DNA of 48,450 bases from Curvibacter sp. (GTDB lineage Bacteria; Pseudomonadota; Gammaproteobacteria; Burkholderiales; Burkholderiaceae_C): assembly GCA_004293725.1 (NCBI GenBank), contig REAW01000023.1, forward strand, positions 1-48,450. Direction: 5' to 3'. The notes below the pieces were generated by a model. It was not told where the DNA came from. It saw nothing but the letters and a program-made list of their open reading frames with translations, and made no database searches. This document shows positions 30,023 through 39,388 of the stretch, in pieces. Position numbers and translations under genes: made by a program. Each line of letters begins with the position of its first letter. Position 1 is the stretch's first letter.

Positions 30023-31158
30023 TAAAGGGAGGCGTGCAGCATTTCCCGGTATTCCTCCGCCGTGGCAATGCGGGGATTGGTTTTGTGGCAGTGGTCTGCC
30101 AACGCACCCGCGATGATGGAGTCAAACTGCGCGGGCTTGACCCCGACTTCCGCCAAGCCCTTCGGCAAGTCCAAGCGGGCGTTCATGTCCCTCAGGGCAT
30201 CGCCCAAATCACTGTCAGTGCTCAGGCCCATGGCGTGGGCCATGCGCTGCAGGCGCTTGTCCTTTTGAATCGATTCGGCTTTCGCATTAAAGGCCACGAC
30301 AGCGGGCAAAAAAATGGCATTCAGTGTGCCGTGGTGCAAGCGGGGGTCTACCCCGCCAAGGCTGTGACTCAGGGAGTGCACACACCCCAGTCCTTTCTGG
30401 AATGCCATAGCCCCTTGCATGCTGGCACTCATCAACTGCGTGCGGGCTTCCAGGTCACTGCCGTTGCTTGTGGCGCGGGCGATATGAGCCCAGGCGCGTT
30501 CCAACCCGTCAAGTGCAATGCCGTCTGCAGGCGGGTTAAAGCTGGGGGCCATAAAGGTTTCCATGCAATGGGCAACTGCATCCATGCCGGTGGCTGCGGT
30601 GAGCTTGGGTGGCAGGCCCAGTGTCAGTTCCGGGTCGCAAATGGCAGTCTTGGGCACCAGATGCCAGCTGTGGAAGCCGAGCTTGCGATGGTCATCCACG
30701 ATGAGGATGGCACCGCGTGCCACCTCGCTGCCGGTGCCGCTGGTGGTGGGCACTGCGATGATGGGCGCCACGCGCTCGGTGATGCGTACCGAGCCGCCTT
30801 CGATGGTGGCGTAGTGGGTCAGGGGGCCTTCGTGGGTTGCGGCAATGGCAACACCTTTGGCACAGTCAATGGCCGAGCCACCACCCACTGCAATCAGTCC
30901 GTCACAGCCTTGCGCCCGGTACATGGCCACCGCTGCTCGCACGGCCGCCTCGGTGGGGTTGGAGGGCGTTTGGTCAAACACGGCCACCGCCAGGCCGGGC
31001 AAGGCGTCCAGCGCCTTTTGCAAAATGCCTGCGGCTTTCACACCCGAGTCGGTCACGATCAAGGGGCGGGTGATACCTACGCGCTCGCACTCTTGTTTGA
31101 GCAAGCGCACCGCACCACATTCAAACTGTATTTGGGTGACGTAGTAGATGAGTGCCAT
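30022..31158 (-). CDS. Iron-containing alcohol dehydrogenase
   Basis: Group III (iron-dependent) alcohol dehydrogenase, 378 aa, NAD(P)-linked and cytoplasmic, of unknown alcohol specificity. GGGSAIDCAKG is the nucleotide-binding loop, PTTSGTGSE follows, and the metal ligands are Asp and His in TGMDAVAHCMETF plus His residues in VHSLSHSLGG and LHHGTLNA. The ATG at 31158 (MALIYYV) is chosen; the 100-residue upward extension of the open frame is GC-rich without homology. It is divergent from the esterase gene at 31212, with 53 bases between the two starts. Confidence 0.93.
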   Translation of the reverse strand: MALIYYVTQIQFECGAVRLLKQECERVGITRPLIVTDSGVKAAGILQKALDALPGLAVAVFDQTPSNPTEAAVRAAVAMYRAQGCDGLIAVGGGSAIDCAKGVAIAATHEGPLTHYATIEGGSVRITERVAPIIAVPTTSGTGSEVARGAILIVDDHRKLGFHSWHLVPKTAICDPELTLGLPPKLTAATGMDAVAHCMETFMAPSFNPPADGIALDGLERAWAHIARATSNGSDLEARTQLMSASMQGAMAFQKGLGCVHSLSHSLGGVDPRLHHGTLNAIFLPAVVAFNAKAESIQKDKRLQRMAHAMGLSTDSDLGDALRDMNARLDLPKGLAEVGVKPAQFDSIIAGALADHCHKTNPRIATAEEYREMLHASL

Positions 31159-31211
31159 AGTGTTTGCCGTGTAGGATGAAGTCAACCAATGTAGCAAGAA
31201 GCCCTGCCTCC

Positions 31212-32204
31212 ATGAGTCACCACCACGACCGCCACGCCAATCCGCGTGCCCTATTGACCCCTGCAATGCGCAGCGTAATGGACCGGATCGCCCGGGCTGG
31301 CCATGTACCCATGCACGCCATGAGCCCAGAGCAAGCCCGTGCGGCCTATGCTGCCGGTGCCGATGTTCTGGAGCTGCCCACCCAGAAGCTGCACTTGGTT
31401 GAGGACTTTGCGGTGTCTGCACGCGATGGCCACCCAATAGGGGTTCGCCACTACGCACCGGCCGCTGGGCCGCTGCCCGTATTGGTCTATTTTCATGGCG
31501 GTGGATTTACGGTGGGCAGTGTGGCTACCCATGATGGCCTGTGCCGGCGTCTCGCTCATCTCGCCGGGTGCGCTGTGTTGTCGGTGGATTACCGGCTGGC
31601 CCCGGATTACAAGTTTCCTGTGGCCCACAACGATGCCTGGGATGTCATTTCTTGGGTGGCACAAGCCGGCACAACGCGCAACTTGGTTTCGACCAAGATG
31701 GCTGTCGGTGGCGACAGTGCTGGTGGGACGCTGGCTGCCGCCAGCGCCATTGAAGCCAAAAACGTGGGCCTTGGGCTGGCCTTGCAACTCTTGTTTTATC
31801 CAGGTTGTGCGGGGCATCAAAACACGCCGTCCCACCGAAAATTCGCATCCGGCTTTGTGCTCGAGGAACCACATATCACCTACTTTTTTGACCACTACGT
31901 TCGAAGCGCTGCAGACCGCGACGACTGGCGGTTTGCGCCCCTGGACGGAAAAGGCAGCGATGGGTTGGAGGCCGATTTGAGCGGTGTGGCACCGGCTTGG
32001 TTCGGGTTGGCAGAATGCGATCCACTGGTGGATGAAGGGGTTGCGTACGCTGACCGCTTGCGCATGGCCGGTGTGGCCGTGGAGCTGGAGATTTATCGCG
32101 GAACGGTCCATGAATTCATCAAGATGGGCCGCGCCATTCCACAAGCTGCTGAAGCGCACGCGCACGCAGCGCACGCGCTGCGCAATGCTTTTTCCACCCA
32201 TTGA
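31212..32204 (+). CDS. HSL-type alpha/beta hydrolase (esterase)
   Basis: Cytoplasmic esterase of the hormone-sensitive lipase group, 330 aa. HGGG (residues about 97-100), nucleophile elbow GDSAGG, the acid in ECDPLVDEG and the His in GTVHEF are all seen in the expected order. ATG 31212 starts the visible homology; 16 residues of the longer frame are non-conserved. The next gene (4HBT-GNAT) begins 13 bases after the stop, implying co-transcription. Confidence 0.9.
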   Translation: MSHHHDRHANPRALLTPAMRSVMDRIARAGHVPMHAMSPEQARAAYAAGADVLELPTQKLHLVEDFAVSARDGHPIGVRHYAPAAGPLPVLVYFHGGGFTVGSVATHDGLCRRLAHLAGCAVLSVDYRLAPDYKFPVAHNDAWDVISWVAQAGTTRNLVSTKMAVGGDSAGGTLAAASAIEAKNVGLGLALQLLFYPGCAGHQNTPSHRKFASGFVLEEPHITYFFDHYVRSAADRDDWRFAPLDGKGSDGLEADLSGVAPAWFGLAECDPLVDEGVAYADRLRMAGVAVELEIYRGTVHEFIKMGRAIPQAAEAHAHAAHALRNAFSTH

Positions 32205-32217
32205 AACCAAGACTCAC

Positions 32218-33084
32218 ATGACTTTGCAACGCTCAGACTTTCGTTTTTTTCATTGCTTGCGCGTGCGCTGGGCGGAAGTGGACATGCAACACATCGTGTT
32301 CAACGCCCATTACCTGATGTACCTGGACACCGCCATGGGTGACTACTGGCGGGCGTTGGCCATGCCTTACCAAGAGAGCATGCTGCTGCTGGGCGGCGAC
32401 ATGTACGTGAAGAAAGCGACCTTGGAGTACCACGCGTCAGCACGCTACGACGATATGCTGCATGTCGGGCTTCGCTGTGCGCGTGTGGGGAACTCGTCCA
32501 TGGTGTTCGAAGGTGGCATCTTCTGTGGTGATGTGCTTTTGGTCTCGGGCGAGCTGCTCTATGTGTTTGCTGATCCGGTGAGCCAAACCTCCCGGCCCGT
32601 GCCTGAGGCGCTGCGCCAGGCCTTTGCCAAACAGTCGGCAGGTCAAGTGCTGGTGCAAACTGCAATTGGCGACTGGCAGACGTGGGGTGAACGGATAACG
32701 CCACTGCGTCGGACGGTTTTTGTTGACGAACAAGCCATTTCCGAGCAGTTGGTTTGGGATGAAGCCGATGCTGGCGCCGACCATGCGGTGGTGGTCAACG
32801 CACTGGGCCAAGTTGTGGCCAGCGGCCGCCTATTGGTACAGGTGCCGGGTGTCGCCCGTGTGGGCCGCATGGCAACCCACAAGGTGCTGCGCGGCGCCGG
32901 CCTGGGCTTGCGGGTGCTACGGGCCTTGGTTCAAGCTGCGAAGGAGCGCGGGGACAGCGAAGTCATGCTCCATGCCCAATGTAGCGCCGAAGGTTTTTAC
33001 GCGGGAGAGGGCTTTCGAGCCAGGGGTCCGGTGTTTGTTGAAGCCGGAATTCCACACCAAGAAATGGTGCTGCTTTTGGACTGA
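32218..33084 (+). CDS. Fusion of YbgC/FadM-type thioesterase and GNAT acetyltransferase
   Basis: Two-domain enzyme of 288 aa. Residues 1-135 form a hotdog thioesterase (RVRWAEVDMQHIVFNAHYLMYLD with the catalytic Asp22). Residues about 145-288 form a GNAT acetyltransferase with FVDEQ, the acetyl-CoA loop RGAGLG around 223-228 and the C-terminal FYAGEGFRARG segment. Both motif sets look intact. Physically joining a thioesterase and a CoA-using transferase suggests that one domain handles the acyl-CoA pool of the other, but no substrate can be read from the sequence. The gene follows the esterase by 13 bases and is convergent with cheZ, whose stop is 3 bases away. Confidence 0.87.
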   Translation: MTLQRSDFRFFHCLRVRWAEVDMQHIVFNAHYLMYLDTAMGDYWRALAMPYQESMLLLGGDMYVKKATLEYHASARYDDMLHVGLRCARVGNSSMVFEGGIFCGDVLLVSGELLYVFADPVSQTSRPVPEALRQAFAKQSAGQVLVQTAIGDWQTWGERITPLRRTVFVDEQAISEQLVWDEADAGADHAVVVNALGQVVASGRLLVQVPGVARVGRMATHKVLRGAGLGLRVLRALVQAAKERGDSEVMLHAQCSAEGFYAGEGFRARGPVFVEAGIPHQEMVLLLD

Positions 33085-33087
33085 CGG

Positions 33088-33720
33088 CTAGAAACCCAAG
33101 GACGCCAAAAGATCATCCACATCGTCCTGCTTCATTGCACTTTCTGCGGTTTGTGGGCCTTCCAACACATGGTTGTCAACCGTTACAGCGACGTTGTTCT
33201 CTGCTGTTGCTTCGGCGGGCGCATTGGGAGAACTGTCCACCAGCAATTGCACCAATTGCATTTCGGTGCGGGTAATGATGTCGATAACCTTTTTGATGAC
33301 CTGGCCGGAGAGGTCCTGGAAATCTTGCGCCATCATGATGTCGCTCAGAACGTTGCCTTGCCCATCCGCAAACTTGGCCGTGTTTTGGGCGAACTTCCCA
33401 CAGACCACCATCAAGCCCCGCGCTTTGTCCACACTCAAGTCAGGGGATGCGGCCAGCCGAGCCAAAGATTCGCCGAGTTCGAGGCCGCGTCTGGCCAAAT
33501 CGTCGCACTCTGGTTTGGCGGTTTCTACCAGGGTCAGCACTTTGTTGGCCGCGTCTTCAGTCATTTTTCCGACATACGCCAGTCGATCACGGGCATTGGG
33601 GATTTCTTCAACAATCGCATGCAACTGGCTCCCGCCCAGTACGGTCAATGCTTCATGCATTTCCCGGGTAATGGCACCTAAACGGGCGAATGCATCTTCT
33701 TTGCTAAGCGGCGTAGACAT
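33088..33720 (-). CDS. cheZ: Chemotaxis protein phosphatase CheZ
   Basis: CheY-P phosphatase, 210 aa, cytoplasmic, that ends the tumble signal. The long helical hairpin carries the catalytic AQDFQDLSGQ with Asp136 and Gln140, equivalent to Asp143 and Gln147 of E. coli. The C-terminal tail QDDVDDLLASLGF is the CheY-docking peptide, joined through an acidic linker. No other chemotaxis or flagellar gene is in the window, so it is separated from its partner cheY. The next gene on the same strand, downstream in the other direction, is ygfZ at 33813, which ends before the cheZ start. Confidence 0.93.
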   Translation of the reverse strand: MSTPLSKEDAFARLGAITREMHEALTVLGGSQLHAIVEEIPNARDRLAYVGKMTEDAANKVLTLVETAKPECDDLARRGLELGESLARLAASPDLSVDKARGLMVVCGKFAQNTAKFADGQGNVLSDIMMAQDFQDLSGQVIKKVIDIITRTEMQLVQLLVDSSPNAPAEATAENNVAVTVDNHVLEGPQTAESAMKQDDVDDLLASLGF

Positions 33721-33812
33721 AAACGGACTATCCCTTCCCCAAGCGTTGATTTGTTTGACAATTATGAATCCGACCAGCGACTCCGTGGGGCTTGAAGCCA
33801 GAAAACTATGAC

Positions 33813-34748
33813 TTAAATGTCTTCTAGCAGCGCGTAGGGGAGAGGCAGTAGCTCCAAAGCAGAGTCTGCTGCCAGTAATGGCCCGTTCTGCACCGCAGCC
33901 AATTGCAATGACACGATGGCGTCAGAGCCACCTCCTGGAGCCATTGCAGCCTGCACCACCGTACCCACCGGTTGCGAAGGGTACTGGGCAGAAAATACTT
34001 CCTGGCCCGCTTGCAGCAAGGCCGGGCAATGAACCACAAACGCCCGGCGTTTGAGTGTGCCGCGAAACTGGCTGCGCGCAACCACTTCCTGGCCTGGATA
34101 GCAGCCCTTCTTGAAATTTACCCCACCTATCGACTCGTAGTTCAGCATTTGGGGAACAAATGCCTCAACGACGGGTTGGGTCAACGTGGGTACACCACTG
34201 CGAACTTCGGTCCATAGCCAAGTTTCCAATCCCAGTGGGCTGCCTTGTGGGGGGCTTGTCTCCACCGGAGCTAACCAAAGTTGGCGCGGCACGCCATCGG
34301 CCGGGTAAAGGTTGACAAGGGTTTCAGCATCAAAATCAAGTTTTGACCATATGGAGTCTGCGCGAGCAGCTATCTCATTGATAGCGTTTCCAGCAAGCCC
34401 ATACAGAGCGAAATCTGCTGAGGCATCGCTCAAACGCGCCTTGGCGCGCATGACAAACATCGATAGGCGCTTGAGCGTAGGGGCCAATAGATCTTTGCTG
34501 CACACCAGCAAGATGTCACCGGAAGGGCGTTTCAAGCCAATGAAGCTAGCCTGCATTCGCCCCTTGGCAGAGCAAAAAGCGGCAAGCCTGGCGCTGTTGA
34601 GGTCCAACAAGGCAAAGTCTTGTGTCAATTGACCGTGGATGAATTTGGCGGCATCTTCACCTTGGATCTGGATGACTCCGAGATGGTCAAGACGGGCAAC
34701 ACCATGCAATGCAACAACAGGGAGGGTGGGGGAAGGCTCAGTAGGCAT
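33813..34748 (-). CDS. ygfZ: tRNA-modifying/Fe-S maintenance protein YgfZ
   Basis: Folate-binding protein YgfZ, related to GcvT, 311 aa, needed for repair or assembly of Fe-S enzymes such as MiaB. The diagnostic KGCYPGQE motif with its conserved Cys is in VNFKKGCYPGQEVVARSQF. The ATG at 34748 (MPTEP) starts the conserved part. A stretch of about residues 120-135 (NAINEIAARADSI) is encoded by a repeat copy on the minus strand. The gene is divergent from mltG with 46 bases between the starts. Confidence 0.92.
   Translation of the reverse strand: MPTEPSPTLPVVALHGVARLDHLGVIQIQGEDAAKFIHGQLTQDFALLDLNSARLAAFCSAKGRMQASFIGLKRPSGDILLVCSKDLLAPTLKRLSMFVMRAKARLSDASADFALYGLAGNAINEIAARADSIWSKLDFDAETLVNLYPADGVPRQLWLAPVETSPPQGSPLGLETWLWTEVRSGVPTLTQPVVEAFVPQMLNYESIGGVNFKKGCYPGQEVVARSQFRGTLKRRAFVVHCPALLQAGQEVFSAQYPSQPVGTVVQAAMAPGGGSDAIVSLQLAAVQNGPLLAADSALELLPLPYALLEDI
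34345..34390 (-). repeat. Interspersed repeat copy 8, inside ygfZ
   Basis: On the minus strand, which is the coding strand, it reads GCTAT, 7 bases (caatgag), ATAGCTGCTCGCGCA. It codes for part of a central helix of YgfZ. Confidence 0.75.
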
Positions 34749-34794
34749 GGCTGAATTATGATTCCGACTCTGATGACTGATTGAAAGTAGGGCT

Positions 34795-35778
34795 GTGCGC
34801 TTGTTTTTTGCTGCCGTGGTGCTCGCCACGTTGGGGTTCTTGGGGGCGGGCTACCTATGGGTGCAGTCGCCACTGCTGATGAACGCTCCTGTCGTCGATG
34901 TAACCATTGCGCAGGGCTCCAGCGCTCGCCAAGTCGCCAATACGCTGCAGCAAGCCGGCGTGAATACGCCCCCGAGTTTGCTGTACTGGTGGTTCCGGCT
35001 ATCGGGCCAGTCACGTGCGATAAAGGCTGGCAGTTACGAGGTGGAAGCGGGTACTTCGCCCCAAAGCCTGTTGCGAAAATTGGTGTCGGGCGACCAAGCC
35101 CTGCGCAGCGTGACATTGGTAGAGGGATGGAACTTCCGCCAAATGCGTGAGGCATTAAGCAAGGCGCAAAACCTGAAGCCAGACAGTGCTGCATGGACAA
35201 GCGAGGCCTTGATGGCCCAATTGGGGCGACCGGGCATTCACCCGGAGGGCCGGTTTTTCCCCGATACCTATAGCTATCCAAAAGGCTCAAGCGATACGGC
35301 AGTCTTGCAGCAGGCAATGCGGGCGATGGATCAGCATCTCAACGCTGCTTGGTCAGTTCGCAATCCCCAGTTAGTGCTGAAGTCCCCTGAGGAAGCTTTG
35401 GTGTTGGCCAGCATCATCGAAAAGGAAACTGGCAAGCCAAGTGACCAAGGCCAAATTTCCGCGGTGTTTCACAACCGGCTCTTGATCGGTATGCGCCTGC
35501 AGACCGATCCCACGGTGATTTACGGCATGGGTGACGCATTTGATGGCAACCTGCGGCGCGCCGATTTGCTGGCCGACACCCCGTACAACACCTACACCCG
35601 AGCTGGCTTTCCGCCTAGCCCGATTTCCATGCCTGGAAAAGCAGCGTTGCTGGCTGCCGTACAGCCCGCGAGCAGCAAGGCGCTGTACTTCGTGGCGCGT
35701 GGGGATGGCAGTAGCGAGTTCAGCGAGTCGTTGGACGCGCACAATAGGGCTGTCAACAAATACCAGCGCGGCCAGTAG
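34795..35778 (+). CDS. mltG: Endolytic transglycosylase MltG
   Basis: Inner-membrane lytic transglycosylase that cuts nascent glycan strands, 327 aa. One N-terminal membrane segment (residues about 3-22), a LysM-like periplasmic stem, and the YceG-type catalytic domain with Glu209 in ASIIEKETG and the substrate loop [10 protein letters not shown]. The GTG start is the only one compatible with the membrane anchor. It begins the mltG-tmk-holB-pilZ-tatD gene row, a common order in betaproteobacteria. Confidence 0.93.
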   Translation: MRLFFAAVVLATLGFLGAGYLWVQSPLLMNAPVVDVTIAQGSSARQVANTLQQAGVNTPPSLLYWWFRLSGQSRAIKAGSYEVEAGTSPQSLLRKLVSGDQALRSVTLVEGWNFRQMREALSKAQNLKPDSAAWTSEALMAQLGRPGIHPEGRFFPDTYSYPKGSSDTAVLQQAMRAMDQHLNAAWSVRNPQLVLKSPEEALVLASIIEKETGKPSDQGQISAVFHNRLLIGMRLQTDPTVIYGMGDAFDGNLRRADLLADTPYNTYTRAGFPPSPISMPGKAALLAAVQPASSKALYFVARGDGSSEFSESLDAHNRAVNKYQRGQ

Positions 35779-35803
35779 CGTTAGACATGAGCACAGGGAC
35801 GGA

Positions 35804-36439
35804 ATGAGCGGAATTTTCATCAGTTTTGAAGGCATTGACGGGGCCGGAAAATCCACCCACATCCATGCCTTGGCCGACGCGTTGCGTTCTCAGGACAGGG
35901 CCCTGAAGCTCACGCGCGAGCCTGGAGGCACGGCGTTGGCCGAGCAACTGCGCAACATGGTGCTCAATGACAGCATGGATCCCATGACCGAGGCGTTGCT
36001 GGTTTTTGCTGCCCGGCGCGACCATGTGCAGCGCGTTATCTTGCCGGCTCTTGCCCGGGGCGAGGTGGTGCTGTGTGACCGGTTTACCGACGCGACGTTT
36101 GCCTACCAAGGTGGTGGACGTGGCTTTGAGTGGCAGGTACTTCAACAGTTGGAGCACTGGGTGCAGCACGATGGCCAGTCCGGGTTGCTACAGCCGCACA
36201 CCACGGTCTGGTTTGATCTGCCTCCGGCAGTGGCCGCAGAACGGCTGGCAGGTGCAAGGGTTCCCGATAAATTTGAATCGCAGCCTATTGCTTTCTTTGA
36301 GAGCGTGGCCGCGGGCTACGCTCGCCGTCAGAGCGAAGATCCAGCCAGGTTTGTGCGCATTAATGCGCATCAAGCGCCTGCAGCTGTTTGGCAAGACGTA
36401 CAGGCGGCATTGCGTGCACGCGGGGTCTTACCGTCATGA
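35804..36439 (+). CDS. tmk: Thymidylate kinase
   Basis: dTMP kinase, 211 aa, making dTDP for DNA synthesis. P-loop [10 protein letters not shown] (residues 9-18), the base-binding region around [10 protein letters not shown], and the DR(F/Y) motif [17 protein letters not shown], which typifies the family. It starts 25 bases after mltG and overlaps holB by ATGA (36436-36439). Confidence 0.95.
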   Translation: MSGIFISFEGIDGAGKSTHIHALADALRSQDRALKLTREPGGTALAEQLRNMVLNDSMDPMTEALLVFAARRDHVQRVILPALARGEVVLCDRFTDATFAYQGGGRGFEWQVLQQLEHWVQHDGQSGLLQPHTTVWFDLPPAVAAERLAGARVPDKFESQPIAFFESVAAGYARRQSEDPARFVRINAHQAPAAVWQDVQAALRARGVLPS

Positions 36440-37461
36440 TTGACCAGCCCACCAATGCATTGGCGCCATGGATTCAGGCGCAGGTGCACAGTTTGTTGTC
36501 ACAGCGTGGGCATGCGTGGTTGCTACACGGCCCGTCCGGGTTGGGCCAATACCCGTTGGCATTAGCGATGGCCCGTGCCTGGTTGTGTGAGCATCCAAAT
36601 CCACAAGGTGCCTGTGGCGAGTGCGGCAGTTGTCACGCCATCCAAGTGCGTACCCATGCCGACTTGTGCATGCTGATGCCAGAAACCACGATGATGGATT
36701 TGGGCTGGCCTTTGAGCGAAAAGGCGCAGGGAGAAATTGACGATAAAAAGCGCAAGCCCAGCAAGGAAATTCGTGTGGAAGCGATGCGCGATGCCGTGGA
36801 GTTTACCCAGCGCACCAGTGCGCGGGGGCGCGGTAAGGTGGTGGTGGTTTTCCCGGCGGAAAACATGAATGCCATCACAGCGAACGCCTTGCTCAAGACT
36901 TTGGAGGAGCCCTCGGGCGACGTTCGATTTGTGTTGGCCAGTGAATCGGCTCACCAGCTTTTACCCACTATTCGTAGCCGATGTCTTGGCCACACCATGC
37001 TGTGGCCAAGTGTGGAAGAGGGCGCGCATTGGTTGAGGAGCCAAGGCATGGACGCCAACAGTGCCGGCCTATTGTTGCAAGCAACAGGAGGGCGACCAGC
37101 CGAGGCGCTGTTTTTTGCCCAGACCGGGCGCGATCCCGCCGCTTGGGCAGCTTTTCCTCGTGCCATGTCACATGGGGATCTTTCGGCAGTGAAGGACTGG
37201 ACTTCGGCACAGCTTGTAGACGCCTTGCTTAAGCTCTGCCATGACCTGATGGTCACTCAGTGTGGCGCGCGGCCCCGGTTTTTTGAGCCTAAGGATTTAG
37301 GTTCTGTTCGCGCTTCCATCGTGACACTGAGTGGATGGAGCAAAGTGCTGTCGACGGCCATGAAAACCGCGGATCATCCATTCAATCCAGGGCTGATGAC
37401 CGAGGCGCTTGTCGGACAGGCCCATTCGGCCCTAAACTCCCAGCAACAGCCGCAAACATGA
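36436..37461 (+). CDS. holB: DNA polymerase III delta-prime subunit
   Basis: Clamp-loader subunit, 341 aa. The zinc module is CGECGSC followed by [11 protein letters not shown], with a degenerate P-loop (GPSGLGQ without the Lys), the LLKTLEEP and IRSRC segments of the AAA+ core, and the C-terminal collar domain. The loss of the nucleotide-binding Lys is normal for delta-prime. Translational overlaps with tmk and pilZ (ATGA at both ends) place it in one operon. Confidence 0.93.
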   Translation: MIDQPTNALAPWIQAQVHSLLSQRGHAWLLHGPSGLGQYPLALAMARAWLCEHPNPQGACGECGSCHAIQVRTHADLCMLMPETTMMDLGWPLSEKAQGEIDDKKRKPSKEIRVEAMRDAVEFTQRTSARGRGKVVVVFPAENMNAITANALLKTLEEPSGDVRFVLASESAHQLLPTIRSRCLGHTMLWPSVEEGAHWLRSQGMDANSAGLLLQATGGRPAEALFFAQTGRDPAAWAAFPRAMSHGDLSAVKDWTSAQLVDALLKLCHDLMVTQCGARPRFFEPKDLGSVRASIVTLSGWSKVLSTAMKTADHPFNPGLMTEALVGQAHSALNSQQQPQT

Positions 37462-37817
37462 GCACGTCTCCCGCCACCGCCCGCCCTAGTGTTATCCAGC
37501 TCTCGATCAAGGAGAAAGCTGCATTGCATGCCGCGTACATTCCCATGTTTACGGAGGGCGGTGTGTTTATTCCCACTACACGAGATTACGCCCTGGGCGA
37601 TGATGTGTATGTGCTTCTGTCATTGCCGGAAGATGTGCAACGGTATCCGGTCGCTGGTAAAGTGGCTTGGGTTACCCCACCAAAAGCGTCCGGTGGACGT
37701 ACGCAAGGGGTGGGCATCGTTTTCCCGAAAGACGAAAAATCCCGCCAGCTCAAGTTAAAGATTGAAGAGATACTTGGCGCACATATGGCGTCGGATCGGC
37801 CTACACAAACCGTTTAG
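37458..37817 (+). CDS. pilZ: Type IV pilus protein PilZ
   Basis: Small soluble PilZ-type protein, 119 aa, required for type IV pilus biogenesis in related bacteria. The fold reads LSLPEDVQRYPVAGKVAWVTP then GVGIVFPKDE. The c-di-GMP-binding RxxxR motif of the canonical receptor is absent, as in Xanthomonas and Pseudomonas PilZ proper, so it most likely acts through FimX/PilB contact rather than by direct binding. It overlaps holB by ATGA. Confidence 0.9.
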   Translation: MSTSPATARPSVIQLSIKEKAALHAAYIPMFTEGGVFIPTTRDYALGDDVYVLLSLPEDVQRYPVAGKVAWVTPPKASGGRTQGVGIVFPKDEKSRQLKLKIEEILGAHMASDRPTQTV

Positions 37818-37878
37818 TTCCGCGCCTCTTTTCAGAGGCTGACTGCGGACAATCAGAAGTTTGGACAATTGGACTCCC

Positions 37879-38673
37879 ATGTTTACCGATTCACACTGTC
37901 ATTTGACATTTCCAGAGTTGGTGGCCGATTGGCCGGCTATTCAACTCGCTATGGCCCAAGCCAAGGTTGATCGTGCTCTGTGCATTTGCACCACCCTGGA
38001 AGAGTTTCCCTCCGTTCACAGCCTTGCCCTTGCCAACCCCAACATTTGGGCAAGTGCGGGGGTTCACCCCGATAACGAAGGTGTGATGGAGCCCAGCGTT
38101 CAAGAACTGGTGCGCCTCGGGTCATTGCCCAAAGTCATTGCCATCGGCGAAACGGGTCTGGATTACTACAGATTGGGTGAGCGCAGGATTGCCGATATGG
38201 AGTGGCAACGCGAACGGTTTCGCCGCCATATCCAGGCTGCTCGGTTATTGCAAAAGCCGTTGGTCATCCACACCCGGAACGCATCTGGTGACACCCTGGA
38301 AATCCTGCGGGAGCAAGGAGAAACGGGCGGTCCAGGTTGCGCGGGAGGGGTGTTCCACTGCTTTACCGAAGACCTGATCGTAGCCAAAGCGGCGTTGGAT
38401 CTTGGCTTCTACATCTCGTTTTCTGGAATAGTGACATTTAAAAGTGCGCAGGCCATCCGTGATGTGGCTGCCATGGTTCCGATGGACCGATTGCTGATAG
38501 AGACCGACAGCCCGTATTTGGCGCCATCTCCGTATCGGGGCAAGACCAATAACCCTTCCTTGGTTCCGTACGTTGCAAAGACACTGGCAGCCCTCAAGAG
38601 CTGCGATGTTGAAACTATTGCACATATCAGCAGCTCCAATTTTGACGTTTTATTTCGTCCCAGCGCATCATGA
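37879..38673 (+). CDS. tatD: TatD-family metal-dependent deoxyribonuclease
   Basis: Metal-dependent nuclease of the TatD family (TIM barrel), 264 aa. Metal ligands are in FTDSHCHL (HxH), GETGLD (Glu), VIHTRNA (His), VFHCFTE (His) and IETDSPYL (Asp). The ATG at 37879 starts at the conserved MFTDSHCHL; an in-frame TTG upstream is less likely. It is 61 bases after pilZ, with a small hairpin in the gap, and overlaps the ankyrin gene by ATGA. Confidence 0.93.
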   Translation: MFTDSHCHLTFPELVADWPAIQLAMAQAKVDRALCICTTLEEFPSVHSLALANPNIWASAGVHPDNEGVMEPSVQELVRLGSLPKVIAIGETGLDYYRLGERRIADMEWQRERFRRHIQAARLLQKPLVIHTRNASGDTLEILREQGETGGPGCAGGVFHCFTEDLIVAKAALDLGFYISFSGIVTFKSAQAIRDVAAMVPMDRLLIETDSPYLAPSPYRGKTNNPSLVPYVAKTLAALKSCDVETIAHISSSNFDVLFRPSAS

Positions 38674-39329
38674 TGAATCGGTTAAAGCAGTTCATACTTT
38701 TGTTCGCTCTGGTGGCTTCTTGGCCTGTCAGCGCGGGATCATATGAAGATTTTTTCGCCGCCTTGGAGGCGGACAACGCAGCCAACGTGACAAAACTGTT
38801 GGAGCTAGGCTTTGATCCGAACACACCCAATCCAAATGGCGTCCGCGCTTTGATGGCTGCCTTAAAGGTCCCTGCTCCGAATGTTGCAAGGGCTTTGATT
38901 CGGAGTCCGAATCTCGTTGTGGAAGTGCGCAATGCACAGGATGAGAGTCCACTCATGCTGGCAGCCCTGCGTGGTTATCTGGATATCTGCGCCCAACTGA
39001 TCGCGCGAGATGCCGACGTCAACAAGCCAGGATGGGCGCCTCTGCATTACGCATCAACAGAAAGTCAAATTCCTGTCATGCAATTGCTCATTGACAACCA
39101 TGCCTACTTAGACGCAGCCTCGCCAAACGGCACAACGCCGCTGATGATGGCCGCAATGTACGGCAATGCCTCTGGTGTCAAGCTATTGCTTGAGGCTGGT
39201 GCAGATCCGACTATCAAGAATCAATTGGGCTTGACTGCAATAGATTTTGCAGAACGCGCCAAAAAGTCAGACTCCACGACCATCATTGCGGCCTTTATCC
39301 GCGCAAGACGTCCTAAAGGGTCTTGGTAA
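38670..39329 (+). CDS. Secreted ankyrin-repeat protein
   Basis: Periplasmic ankyrin protein, 219 aa. Signal peptide with cleavage near PVSAG (residue 23), then about five ankyrin units, for instance NVTKLLELGFDPNTPNPNG, SPLMLAALRGYLDICAQLI, APLHYASTES and TPLMMAAMYGNASGVKLLLEAGADP. It binds a partner protein; none is obvious. The tatD overlap suggests co-expression. No T-rich stem follows, although a T-run (39367-39373) lies in the convergent gap. Confidence 0.88.
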   Translation: MMNRLKQFILLFALVASWPVSAGSYEDFFAALEADNAANVTKLLELGFDPNTPNPNGVRALMAALKVPAPNVARALIRSPNLVVEVRNAQDESPLMLAALRGYLDICAQLIARDADVNKPGWAPLHYASTESQIPVMQLLIDNHAYLDAASPNGTTPLMMAAMYGNASGVKLLLEAGADPTIKNQLGLTAIDFAERAKKSDSTTIIAAFIRARRPKGSW

Positions 39330-39388
39330 CGGATGGGTTCTTGAGCCGCCCGTTGCACATCGCCCCTTTTTTTACACTCTTTGGGCAA

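Noticed and set aside
37824..37839. Hairpin GCCTCT/AGAGGC between pilZ and tatD as a terminator
   Set aside because: Stem of six with no T-run, inside a co-directional gene row.
38620..38650. AATTGGAGCTGCT (minus strand) near the end of tatD, similar to the repeat core
   Set aside because: GCTAT is missing at the fixed distance and the residues (SSSNFDVLF) are the ordinary TatD C-terminus, so this is coding sequence.
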